Below are positions 35,275 to 45,381 of a stretch of 64,000 nucleotides of DNA, piece by piece (the first letter of the stretch is position 1; each line of letters begins with the position of its first letter). Source of the stretch: Stenocarpella maydis (Eukaryota; Ascomycota; Sordariomycetes; Diaporthales; Diaporthaceae); contig NQMI01000005.1 of the NCBI GenBank assembly GCA_002270565.1, forward strand, positions 919,430-983,429, given 5' to 3'. A program made the translations under genes and the position numbers. Under the pieces are notes generated by a model. The model had not been told where the DNA came from. It ran no database searches and worked only from the letters and a program-made list of their open reading frames with translations.

Positions 35275-35965
35275 ATGGACCAGCCCGGCGAGCAACAGCC
35301 CCTCCTCCGCAGCCAGGACCAGCAAGGCAGCCCGGACCAGATCAGCGCATACGCCAGGCGGAGGGAGAGGTGCCGGGACCTGCTTATCTCCCGGCAGAAG
35401 CACTACCTGGTGCTCGGCCTAGTGGCCCTCGACGTCTCTTGCCTGCTCGCCGACATCTTCATCACCCTGATCGACTGCGACAGCCGGATAAAGAACGACG
35501 CCTGGGTTCCGGCCGTCCACGAGGCCCTCGAGGATGCCGGCCTCGTCTTCTCGTGCCTCTTCCTGGCCGAGCTGGTCACGAGCCTGTGGGCCTTCGGCCT
35601 CGAGTGAGTGCTGCCTGCCACGGGGCGTTTTCCTGCACGCCATCTATATATACCTGTTGCTGTTATGTACTGACTGTTGGCCCAGGTTTCTCCATTCGTG
35701 GTTCCACGTCTTTGATGCCACTATCATCGTCGCTAGTTTCCTAGTCGATGTCCTAACGCGCGGTGTCGTCGAGGAGGTCGCCTCGCTTATCGTAATCCTG
35801 CGCCTGTGGCGCTTCGTGAAGATCATCGAGGAGCTGAGTGTTGCTAGTTCCGAGCGGATGGAAGACCTCGAGATGAAGATCGAGCGGCTTGAGGAGGAGA
35901 ACGCTGACCTGAGGGACAAGCTCGGGAAGCTCCCACCTGCAGGTGAAGGTGAGCATGAGTCTTGA
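35275..35965 (+). CDS. hv1: Voltage-gated proton channel (Hv1 type)
   Basis: Exons are 35275-35603 and 35686-35965, giving 202 aa. It is a lone voltage-sensor domain. S1 (LVLGLVALDVSCLLADIF) carries D53, matching the selectivity Asp of human Hv1. S2 has E99 in FLAELV. S3 (FHVFDATIIVASFLVDVL) has D120 and D131 at the positions of human D174 and D185. S4 (IVILRLWRFVKIIEEL) carries R149, R152 and K155; the third charge is Lys rather than Arg. No pore domain follows; instead there is a heptad coiled coil (about residues 164-192, with LEMKIERLEEENADLRDKL), as in dimeric Hv1. The N-terminus is short and cytosolic. Expected role is depolarisation-driven proton extrusion across the plasma membrane, linked to pH control or NADPH oxidase activity. 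Residue matches are from memory of the human channel. Confidence 0.9.
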
Positions 35966-36400
35966 GGTGACGAAGGCTGTCGGGTGACTGTGCTATGCAA
36001 CTCTTCTACAGGAGCTGGTTATGAACTCGGGCCTAGACGGCTGTGTACATTGCATCGGTATGTCAGACCCTCGTGTATTCTTGACTCGATTAGCGCAGCC
36101 AGCTGCCGACTTGTAGTTTGAAGAACCTGGGTAATTATATTTTACTGATTCTTATGATAAACATGCTGTATAGTATTTAAAATTGAGAGCAAATCCCTGT
36201 AAGAAAGGGTAAGAGAGCTTAGGGGGTAAAGGGGTGTGATGACCCGACGAATAGCCATAGCTATATAGACTACACTAGAATCCAGAAACTGTTCTGGAAC
36301 TCTGTACCTTTTGTTAGGGCACGCGCGTAGTTATAGTTCAGCGGTTTATGTGTCGTGACCAGGGGGTATGGCTGAGAGACTCTTTATCAGACATAAGTCG

Positions 36401-36532
36401 AGCACAACTGTGAGCACCCCTCGAAGGCCCGGGTTACTCCCATCTGTGCTTAGGAAACTTTAGGAGATACATACAACTCAAGCACAGCCGTGAGGCCCCC
36501 TCGCAGGCTCGGGTCTCTCTCGTCTGCGCTTA
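36401..36532 (+). repeat. Diverged 52-bp direct repeat, each copy foldable
   Basis: Copies at 36401-36452 and 36481-36532 align without gaps at 41 of 52 positions by my count; 7 of 11 differences are transitions. The first copy can pair its ends (AGCACA with TGTGCT). Confidence 0.6.
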
Positions 36533-36843
36533 ATTGCTCACACGAGAAGTTAGGCTAGCCATCTACCAGTCAATCCTCTCGGTCCAGCATGGTGGTTTGA
36601 GGACTAACATCGAACCCAGTAATGACTAAGCGAGGGAGACCCGCACCTTTGCCCCGCCGAGGCCGATGACTGACCAACCGTTCCGTCTTCTATGCCCACC
36701 TGCCTCCGAGGTTCCCTACGGGATCAGGTCTACTATCCAGGTAGGCCTTCTCGCCTGCATCTGTGATCAAGCGATTCATTGATACTCTTGTCGTTAGGAT
36801 GATGTTGCAATCATCAGGCCCAATTTGATCGCATCGAGCAGCA

Positions 36844-36884
36844 AGCACACAGCACACAGCACACAGCACACAGCACACAGCACG
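36844..36884 (+). repeat. AGCACAC heptamer microsatellite
   Basis: Nearly six perfect tandem copies of AGCACAC lie about 180 bases before the RNF10-like start codon. Confidence 0.9.
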
Positions 36885-37063
36885 TCCTACGTCACCCCAT
36901 TCACCTCCCCCCCCCTGCCGTCGTCACACGCCCCAGATCAATCAACCGCGAGGGCAGTCTTCCTCACAGTCATCATTACTCAGGTCGAATCAGCTGTTTC
37001 GAAGCTCTCACCTTTATCTCTCCCTTTTGCGGTCAAGACGCGGTTCAGTTTCGTGTCCGGAAC

Positions 37064-39052
37064 ATGTCGAATTCATCCAACATTGGCGGCAAGTCCTCCT
37101 CGACTCAACCGTCCGCCGCCCACGCCGCCGCCCACGCTGCCGCCCCCTTCTCCCCGGCTTCATCGTCGAGTTTCGAGTCCAACCGTCGTCCCTTCCAAAA
37201 CAGCCAGTCGATCCAAATCGCCGCGCCTAGGAAGGGACAGGGGCAGCGGAGACAGCATAGAAACCAGAAAAGAGCCGGCTCATACAGGGACGACGAGGAC
37301 GAGATGGACGAGATAAGGGCAATTCGCAACGCTTCCAGCCGCCGTGGTCAGACCTCCATCACCCATCTGCTGAATTATTCCTCGCCCCGTCCGCGCTTCG
37401 AGAGCCACCACACGTCCTACAACCGGAACTACCGCCGCAACCCGACCTGGGGCCCCGGGTCTGGCTACCACACCGCCGATAAGGCCCGCTATGTACATGC
37501 CAACTACCGCTTCATCGTCTCGCCCAAGGGGAGTTACTCGAAGCAGGCCATCGATGCGGACGAGCACCTCGACTGGGCTGATGTGCTTCAGGTGTTGGCT
37601 TCTGCCGAGTCCCAGGCTGCGTCCTGCCCGATCTGCCTCTCGGAGCCTGTAGCGCCTCGGATGGCAACATGCGGCCATATATTCTGCTTGCCCTGTCTGA
37701 TCCGATACATGCATTCAACCTCCAGCGAGGAAGCCAGCGTACAAGAAAAGAAGGCAAGGTGGAGGAAGTGTCCCATTTGTGACGACAGCGTACAAGTGTC
37801 CGAGGTACGCCCAGTGCGCTTTTATGCGGGTCAGGAAAGCCCCTTGCCGCGGCCTGGCGACGATGTCGTCCTACGGCTCATGATGCGATATGATAAGTCA
37901 ACGCTCGCATTACCCAAGGAAGGCGGAGCAGAGGTCTTGAGTTCCGGGGACGAGATCCCCTGGCATTTTGCAGCAAACGTCCTGGACTACGCCCGCATCA
38001 TGCGAGGCACAAGCGACTACATGGTGGAGCAATATAACAATGAGATCGAGCAGCTGACCAAGCAAGAGAAAGAGGACGAGCTCCTCTTCAACGAGGACGG
38101 CGAATGGACGCAGCGAGCTGTCAAGGCGATTGAGGCTGCCAAGGACAAAGTCAAGGACCTCGGAGAAGTTGAAGTCGCCATGGCGGAGGCTTCCAAGAAT
38201 TCCAGCTCCAAACGGCCACAGTCCGAGCACGAGTTTTACTTCTACACATCGCCTCCGCATCTCTACCTCTCGCCCTTGGATATTCGGATCCTCAAGACAA
38301 AGTACGGCTCTTTCTCACAGTTTCCGTCGACACTCCTGCCGAGGGTTGAGCACATTTCAACGGGCAACACGCTCGATGACGCACTACGAAAGCGCGCGAA
38401 GTATCTCGGCCACATTCCTCGCGGCTGTCTCATTTCATTCCTAGAGTGTGACTGGACCGATATTGTTCCAGACGAGGTGCTAGAGAACTTCAAAGACGAG
38501 ATTGAGCGACGGCGGAAGCGCAACCGTGACAAAGAGGCACAGGAAGAGCGGGAACGCCTCCAGGCAGAACGCCTGGAATCTGCCGCATATCGTCGTGGAC
38601 CGGGTAGGACCGTCCTCAGCGCCGAGGACGAGGGCTTCGCCTTGCGTTACAGCGACGAGGGCAACGTTGATCGTCTAAATATGGATGATTTCCAACCACT
38701 TGGCGTGGCAAGCACGACACCTCCAAATCCTCGGCCTGGCTTCGCCCCGCTGGCATCAATGTCCACTAGTCCCTCGGCGCAGAGGACAATATGGGGCACT
38801 CCAGCCATTCCACACTCTCCCACATCAGGCCCGACGGTACCAGCAGGAGATGTCGATGATGGATGGCTCAAGACCGACCAATTCCTGGAATCGCTAGGTG
38901 CAGCAGACTTGGCTGTTCAGATGGAAGCGCTGGGCGTGGAGAATGCGGCGCCAGAGGGAACATCCGGAGGCAACGGTGGGGGCAAGAAGAAGAAACAGAA
39001 ACAGAAACAAAAAATTACCTTGATGAGCACTGGTGGTAAGAGAGGCAGCTAG
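37064..39052 (+). CDS. MAG2: RNF10/Mag2-type RING E3 ubiquitin ligase
   Basis: Single exon, 662 aa. The N-terminus is Ser/Ala-rich with a basic patch (GQGQRRQHRNQKRAG). The stretch TSITHLLNYSSPRP and KARYVHANYRFIVSP is characteristic of RNF10/Mag2. A C3HC4 RING follows from C188 (CPICLSEPVAPRMATCGHIF) to C239 (CPICDD), with a charged insert before the last Cys pair. Downstream is a conserved region (YFYTSPPHLYLSPLDIRILK and YLGHIPRGCLISFLECDWTD), then a Glu/Arg-rich coiled coil (IERRRKRNRDKEAQEERERL) and a disordered tail ending in a poly-Lys/Gln run. RNF10 ubiquitylates small-subunit ribosomal proteins on stalled 40S; yeast Mag2 has a related role. The gene is complete with a clean stop at 39050. 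Confidence 0.88.
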   Translation: MSNSSNIGGKSSSTQPSAAHAAAHAAAPFSPASSSSFESNRRPFQNSQSIQIAAPRKGQGQRRQHRNQKRAGSYRDDEDEMDEIRAIRNASSRRGQTSITHLLNYSSPRPRFESHHTSYNRNYRRNPTWGPGSGYHTADKARYVHANYRFIVSPKGSYSKQAIDADEHLDWADVLQVLASAESQAASCPICLSEPVAPRMATCGHIFCLPCLIRYMHSTSSEEASVQEKKARWRKCPICDDSVQVSEVRPVRFYAGQESPLPRPGDDVVLRLMMRYDKSTLALPKEGGAEVLSSGDEIPWHFAANVLDYARIMRGTSDYMVEQYNNEIEQLTKQEKEDELLFNEDGEWTQRAVKAIEAAKDKVKDLGEVEVAMAEASKNSSSKRPQSEHEFYFYTSPPHLYLSPLDIRILKTKYGSFSQFPSTLLPRVEHISTGNTLDDALRKRAKYLGHIPRGCLISFLECDWTDIVPDEVLENFKDEIERRRKRNRDKEAQEERERLQAERLESAAYRRGPGRTVLSAEDEGFALRYSDEGNVDRLNMDDFQPLGVASTTPPNPRPGFAPLASMSTSPSAQRTIWGTPAIPHSPTSGPTVPAGDVDDGWLKTDQFLESLGAADLAVQMEALGVENAAPEGTSGGNGGGKKKKQKQKQKITLMSTGGKRGS

Positions 39053-39931
39053 TTCGACGCTCCCCAGAGGTTCCACAACGATGCCTTCGAGCCACCGCCT
39101 TTGAGAGCAAGGGCGAGCAAGAGAAGTGCGGGCCACGTCGGGCACAACACCTTCAAAGGCAGAGAGCCGCAGATGGCTACGGCTCTCCAGGCATAGATAG
39201 AATCAAACGCCGTGTCAGTCCACCGCGAGCAAGATGTGCTTGGTGTCAGACGAAGTACACTGGCCTAGAGGATGCAGTATGCTATGAAACAGACATAGCA
39301 ATGGCGTCAAGAGGCATCCATTTCCCTTTCCATGGTATCTACCAGCTAGTTGGTACGATTCGTATGCTTGATATTGTATATGAAATGCATACTTGTCACA
39401 CCGACCTGGACCTAAACTCGCTGTGGTTTAGGGAAGATGGCAAAAGATCACGGCCTGCCTCTTCGCCACATTTCCCGATTTTGGCATGAGGTAGCGGACC
39501 AAAGACTCCGGACCTCTGCACAAGGCCGCATCTAGCAGCTACCACCTGGTGCTACACCGAGACGAGGCAGCGAGGAGGCGCCTATACCGTTATAGTGTTT
39601 TGGACCGCGCCAGTCGGTTTGCCGCCATTACATGCAAGGAAGGCTTGGCGAGTGAGGGACCGATTACATCAAGTCGACCTCACCAGGCGGGTGAGGGCAC
39701 TCGGAACCTCATTACATCACCTCTGACGACAGCACCAAGCTGAAGTTCAGCCATAGCGAGACGGTTTATATAACAGCAAAGAATAAGGCAATATAGGCTG
39801 TCTGTTTCTTGAATCAACTTCATCCACAACATCTACATATCACGTTGCGGTTCGGCCACGTCTTGATCAGTCACCCAGTGTCAACACACTAGTACCAAAC
39901 AACGAAATCAACGAAATCATAGACATCCAAG
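39053..39931. other. Intergenic region
   Basis: RING gene 3' flank and promoter of the next small gene, with a TATA-like site at 39767. No gene is supported. Confidence 0.5.
39767..39773 (+). promoter_or_regulatory. TATA-box candidate
   Basis: TATATAA lies about 160 bases before the start codon at 39932, a normal distance for a TATA-driven fungal gene with a leader of about 130 bases. Confidence 0.4.
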
Positions 39932-40496
39932 ATGCCCGGAAAGGGCACCAAGGTAAATGGCTCACAGCTTGTCATGTCTAGAGCGGTCAAGGTTTCTGGT
40001 ACAAGAGTGCACTGCTGACAGTTTCCAGGTCGACCTGGGCGCCAAAGCCCCCGTAAAGCAGGAAGGAGCAGGCCTTGTCGCGGATTCAGTGGCGGTCGAG
40101 TCAGTACAGAAGGGCGGCAAGTTTGCCGAAAACCCCAACATCAAAATGTCGCCCGACGACAACGGCGGCGGCGCGGGTGCCAAGGCCACCCAAGGCAACA
40201 AGACGTCTTCAAACAGCATGTCCAAGGTGGCCGAGACGGCGCCGACGTACGTTATCAACCAGTACATCCGGGAACCGGGCGGGCCGCACGGCAAGAATGT
40301 CAAGGAAGAGCCGGACATGACGGGGCGGCCGGCCGAGCTCAATGTGGAGCCTGGCTCCAAGGACGACCCGGCCCGGAAGGCGGAGCTGGACCTGCTGAAG
40401 TCCAAGAACGAGGTGCCGGGGGTCCCGGGCGGGCGGCGTGAAGGGCCAAGCAACGAGCAGCCGTACGGGGCGCTGGACAATGAGACGGCGGTATGA
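39932..40496 (+). CDS. Small hydrophilic protein, unrecognised
   Basis: Exons are 39932-39952 (only seven codons, MPGKGTK) and 40029-40496, giving 162 aa. The intron has GTAAAT, a CTGACAG branch and TTCCAG. The protein is strongly hydrophilic and predicted disordered, rich in Lys, Gly, Pro, Asn and Asp, with no signal peptide and no membrane segment. One more ordered piece is APTYVINQYIREPGGPHGKN. A TATA-like box upstream and the LEA-like composition would fit a stress-inducible or developmental protein, but that is inference. I do not recognise the family. Good frame continuity across the intron and codon bias support that it is a real gene. Confidence 0.65.
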
Positions 40497-41889
40497 GGAC
40501 GAGTGCGGGATCCCTCACTGCTGCTGCTTCAGGCCTTGTTTGTGGTCTGTTGTTCAACTCCCGTCATCGGAGCCGAAGGTTCTGGAAACCCAGGGCTGGA
40601 TGACACACTACTGGTTGACTAGTAATTTCAGCGAAATGAAATCCCGGGCAAATCCAACATGATGAATGACTATTGAGAGCGCAGGAGGCCCGAACAGGCA
40701 AAGTGCTGATTTATAAAGATTTGTTGGCCGGATGACGAACCACGAGGGCTAGTACGCGGTGAGAAAGGTACGGGACGGATTGGATGACGGATGGATGGGT
40801 CGAGTCTTCGGAGCTGACGGAGGACGGGGAGCCAGTAGGCACGACGCCGAGACAATCCTGACATTCATTCTTACCTAAGCTTAGCAGCTCATGAGGAAAG
40901 ACGGTCGACCCCATTGCGGCGCCTTTGTATGGCGGAACGGCAGCGTGTCAGCGTGTTGGGAGACTGATCGGCTACCGCTTGCGTATGGCCCGCGCTCCCC
41001 CCTCCACTTCGTGGCGAGCGATGATGTCTTGGCCGGGTGGTGCGTGACTTTTGAAACCTGGACTTGACGCTGGTCGGACTTGGGTTCGCTCAGTTGAAAG
41101 CGTCGTATGCATCTAGTCGAGTGTAATACGGAGTAAAGTCGCCATGGCGGTACACAGGGTAGACATGAAGATATCAGCTGCATCGCCCGGACGGGGGTAG
41201 CTGCAAGAGAGCTTCCTTGGCCAGCTTTGGTAGCGAAGACCAGTACGTACCGAGTGTATCAGGCTTGGAGTAGGGGCCTCGGGCACGCTACCCAGCCTCC
41301 GGTTTTGTCGAGATAAGACGGCCGGCCGGCCAGTGGGCGCTGGAAATAGCCCTCACAGGAGGTGGTGTACCTCCCTGGGTATCTACCCAGGTACGGAGTA
41401 GGTGGGCAGGTGGATTAAGCAGCTATCTAACCTGCCTGCTCCGGGGGGGGGGAGCTGTCTGACTGTGAACCCCAAACCTGTGACTGCCCGCCGTGGTGAG
41501 GACCGGGGCCCTCCCAGCTCCGACTTCCCAACTGTCTCCTACATGCGCCCCTTCACCTCACCCTTCCGACGCTTTTCTCTAGCTTGCCCGAGGTCGTCGT
41601 CCCTCAGCTAGAAATCTTTGCCTCTCGAACCGACCGACCCTATCGATCGTGCTGTCTCGTAAATCCAGACCCGCTCCATTGCAGGTACGGCCCAGGCACT
41701 GCAGTAATCATCAAGGCGCAACCATAGATCGCCATAGGCGAATAATCCAATCTGCCTTCAATTGACCCTCATCTCTGTGTCGGTTGCTCCCCACCCTGCC
41801 GGCTCTTTGAGTTGTCGCCTCAAGCCTCAATCGAGTACCTCTCCCTTCCTCTCTCCCTCCCCGGCCGAATCAAGTATCGCGAATTGAGG
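40497..41889. other. Intergenic region
   Basis: Promoter-side spacer of the CBM48 gene, carrying TACGGAGTA at 41127-41135 and 41392-41400 and a G-run near 41444. No gene is supported. Confidence 0.5.
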
Positions 41890-44800
41890 ATGGTTTCCTA
41901 CACTTTCAAATGGTACGTCAACATGCCTCGCGCACCCCACTCTTTGGGGTCTCGAGTCTCCATAATCTGCCAGCGCAAAGCGCCAGCGCCGAATCATCCG
42001 CAAGCTCGCCGCGCCCATGTCGCCCATCCTGCCTCGAGGCCTGCCCCGCCATGCGCCGAGCCCCAACGAGACGATTGCTCCGACAGGGCGCACGACGACG
42101 GCCATCTCACATGGCCCTGCGAGCCCTGTCGCACCTCCCCGGCCGTGAGGAGCAGCGGCACGAGCACGAATCGCAATGGCAGGATGCGCGCGGCAGGCAC
42201 CGTCACCACACAATGGCCTGCTCCTCCGCAGTGCAACTCGCGCAGCTTGGGATTTGGGGGCGTCTAGGCTAACCCGTCCGTCTCTCTAAACCACAGGCCG
42301 CACCCCGGCGACGAGGTCTACGTGACGGGTACCTTCGATAACTGGAGCAAGAGCGAGCAGATGGAAAAGGCCGGCGACAAGTTCGAGAAGAGCGTCGAGC
42401 TGCCCGACACCTCCGAGAGGATATACTACAAGGTCCGTACATTAAACCAGAGTCTCGTTTCGTCATGCCCTCTTTCCTGCATGCCTTGCAACCTTGCACA
42501 TGTTTCTTTCCTCTTCACCTCTCGGCTCGCGCCGCCCTGCAACCGATCCGTCCTACGATAAACCAACACGAGCGCACATCGGGTGGTGCTGTGCGTGCGT
42601 GCGCGCGCGCGCATGCGTTCGTGCCTGTGTAGCTGTCAGCGCTGCATCGATAGCACTGCATTTGCTACGCGATGCGATGCGATAGCGTGCGGCACAATCC
42701 AAGGCGGCGCCCGCGAAACATCAAGGGAGAAGGGCTTGGACGAGAACCTCACCGGACCGACTGCCCCGCATTCAATTGGCAAGTGCAGACGATCTGGCGA
42801 CGCTCTTGTGCCATCTGGGAGCTGCAGAGGGCGAGGGCAGCTCCCGTCCGGTGAGGGGCGCTTCTCGCGGGTCCCGGGCAAGGCGGCTTGCGGCTTTGCA
42901 AAAGGGGACCTGTGTCCCGATATCTATCTCCATGGTCATGTATGGACGGACATGGACCAGGATCCAGCTCGGGCGGTCATTGGGAAATTCCCCGGCCATC
43001 AGCCCTCGACTCGCAGTGGCCATACATGTGTTCCCAGGCATTGGCTGTTGCAGGACCCGTGACCTCTGAGTCCCCATCCTGCGGCTCAAAAACAACCTCT
43101 TCCCTTTTCCCTGGCCCTGCCCACCCAAACAAGCCGTGGGGAAGCGTGGCGCGAAAGAAGCCAAGGAAGCTGCCGAGTGCTGCTTCCAACACCCCAGCCA
43201 TGCAGCCCGTCCAAATCAAACAGTTACCCACCCACCCATCCCCCAATTCCTTCGCAGTCGCGGCTGGCCTAATGACGCAATGTTGTTCGTTTTTGCGAGC
43301 ACCGACGCATGGGGTGACCAGGCTTGGGCCGCGGGATACGACATGGCGAGCACAACAACCTGCCTCGCGCCGCAGCGGTGTACGGAGTAGTGTACGCCTG
43401 GCTTGAGGCAATCCAGAGCTTGCCGCCGCCGCGCAGCAGGCACAAGCTAGCTACCTGCCCGGGTAGTACCTTTTATTTCGCGCCCCGTGACCTGCCCCTC
43501 GTTTTCTTCGGACCCGGTGGGGAGCAATCTCCCGCGTCGACCCTTGCTTCCAGCAAATGACATTTGCGGCCGGCCTGCCCTGCCCATGTACATGTACCAC
43601 GCCGCGCTGTCACCGTCGTGGTACTTATCAGCCTCGTCCCCCTTTCACGAACCCAGTCCCGTCGCCCTGCTGCCTCTTCTCGTGTCACTTCTTGCTTGAT
43701 ATCAGACACACCGTCTCACCTCGCCTGGCCTCCCACTTATTCCTGCTGATCCACTGACATCCGTGGCACTCTACAGTTTGTTGTTGACGGCACCTGGACC
43801 TCCAACCCAACAGATCCAAAGGAAAAGGACGAGAGCGGCAACGAGAACAACGTTCTCACCCCCGAGGCCCTCTTAGCAACCCTGCCCGCCACTGCGGCCA
43901 TCATGAACTCCGTCAGCGCAGATTCCACCACGGCCCAACTGGCCAAGGACGTCCCCCTGGAGAAGGACGTCAACGTGCAGCCCGAGGCCGACGGGACCGA
44001 GACCAAGGCAGAGAACGGCGACACGAAGCCTTCTGACCTGCCCGGCGCCTTCCCCGAGACGCCTGCCGACGAGCTCAACAAGACCGTCAGCGTCGACCCT
44101 CTCCCTGCCGCCGCTGGCGGCCTCAACCCCATCAAGCTGGCGCCCGGCGAGCCGATCCCCAGCGACCTCAAGGCTGCTGACGTCAACTCAAACGTCAAGT
44201 TGGACGCAGAGTCCTACGGGAAGAGCGACGCCCTCCCTGGTGTGGACGCGAAGGACCTTAGCGTGCCCCCAGTCTCCGGCACAATGATCCCCGAGTCGAG
44301 CCTGCCAATGGGCACCGGAAACCCCCACATCAACTCTGTTAGCGCCGACTCCACAACGGCGGCCCTGGCAGCAGAGGTGCCCATGGAGCCCAAGGTCCCT
44401 GAGGTCGTCAAGGAGAGCCAGGAAAAGGCCGGCGTCGACCCAGAGGCCAGCGGCATCGCCGACGAGGTCAAGGAGAAGGAACAGGTGGAGGAGGAGCTGA
44501 AGGAGAAGGTTCCGGAGGCACCCTCGACATCTGAAGGGACCGCCGGCAAGGGGACCGAGAAGTCCGAGAACGACAAGACGCTGCTCGAGACCGCTGTGGC
44601 CGCTGCCGCTGGAATCAGCGCTGCTGCTATTGCCACCGCCGTCGCTACCAAGGACAAGGCTGTCGAGACAGCTGCTCCCGTCGCTGCCCAAAACCTCCCC
44701 GAATCTGTCAAGCAACAGCTGCCCGCCTCGGTGCAGGAGACTATCAACGCGACTGGCACTGAGAAGACAATCGAGACCGTCTCTCCTGAGGTCCCGTCCG

Positions 44801-45381
44801 AGGTCAAGGATTCCATAGTCGAGGCTGGCGAGAGCCCCGAGGCCGCGGCCAACACCGCCGCTGTCGAGGAGAAGAAGGCCGTCGAGGCCGAGCTCCTCAA
44901 GGAGGTCAAGCCCGCCGAGTCTGCGGAGGACTCCAAGTCTGAGCTAGCCAAGGCAGCGCAGGAGGCACCCAAGGCAGCGCAGGAGGCACCCAAGGCAGCG
45001 GAGGAGGCAACCACGGCCACCACTGAGGAGGCACCCGAGGTCGCCGCCGATGAGACGGCGAAGACCACCACCGACGAGCCCAAGGTCGTGGAGCCACCCG
45101 CGGCGGCCGCGGATGTGCCAAAGGTTAGCGAGCCTACCGGCAACGGAGTCAGCAATGGCGCCACTGCCAACGGCTCTGAGGCCCCCACGACCCCAGTCAG
45201 GAACAAGGACACAAAGCCATCGAACCCCGCGACCCCCAACTCGGCCACCTCAGAGCAGAAGAAAAAGAACAGAATCAGCAGTTTCTTCACCAAGATCAGG
45301 TCCAAGATCGCGAATAAGGAAGCCCATAAGGACGCCAGCAAGGACGCCAGCAAGGAGCCCGCCAAGGATGCCAGCAAATAA
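41890..45381 (+). CDS. AMPK-beta-type glycogen-binding (CBM48) protein, Crp1/Mdg1-like
   Basis: Exons are 41890-41912, 42297-42432 and 43777-45381, giving 587 aa. The first 80 residues form a CBM48/AMPK1-CBM fold: MVSYTFKWPHPGDEVYVTG, then TFDNWSKSEQMEK, then RIYYKFVVDGTWTSNPTDP, all split over three exons. The rest is low-complexity, rich in Ala, Glu, Lys and Pro. It contains an internal duplication (NSVSADSTTA followed by a similar 10-residue block, at about residues 98 and 241 of the protein). There is also an imperfect KAAQEAP tandem and a basic tail (NRISSFFTKIRSKIANKE). This layout resembles yeast Crp1/Mdg1, which share such a fold and a long disordered tail. Binding to glycogen or cruciform DNA, or a membrane role, is known only for relatives. 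Intron lengths (384 and 1344 bp) are unusually large for this window. Confidence 0.82.
42433..43776 (+). other. Unusually long intron (1344 bp) in the CBM48 gene
   Basis: Donor AAG/GTCCGT and acceptor CTCTACAG, with a CCACTGACAT branch site, join YYK to FVVDGTW in perfect register with the conserved domain. The interior holds a GTGCGT/GCGC microsatellite (42591-42620), a TACGGAGTA copy at 43381-43389 and no recognised coding sequence. Confidence 0.8.

Larger units (their letters stand above)
35966..37063. other. Intergenic region with diverged direct repeat
   Basis: Spacer between two plus-strand genes. It holds a diverged 52-bp direct repeat (36401-36532) and a heptamer microsatellite (36844-36884) in the leader or promoter of the RING gene. 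No gene is supported. Confidence 0.5.

Noticed and set aside
36595..36660. tRNA-like B-box (GGGTTCGATG on the minus strand)
   Set aside because: No matching A-box, anticodon arm or acceptor stem can be built around it.
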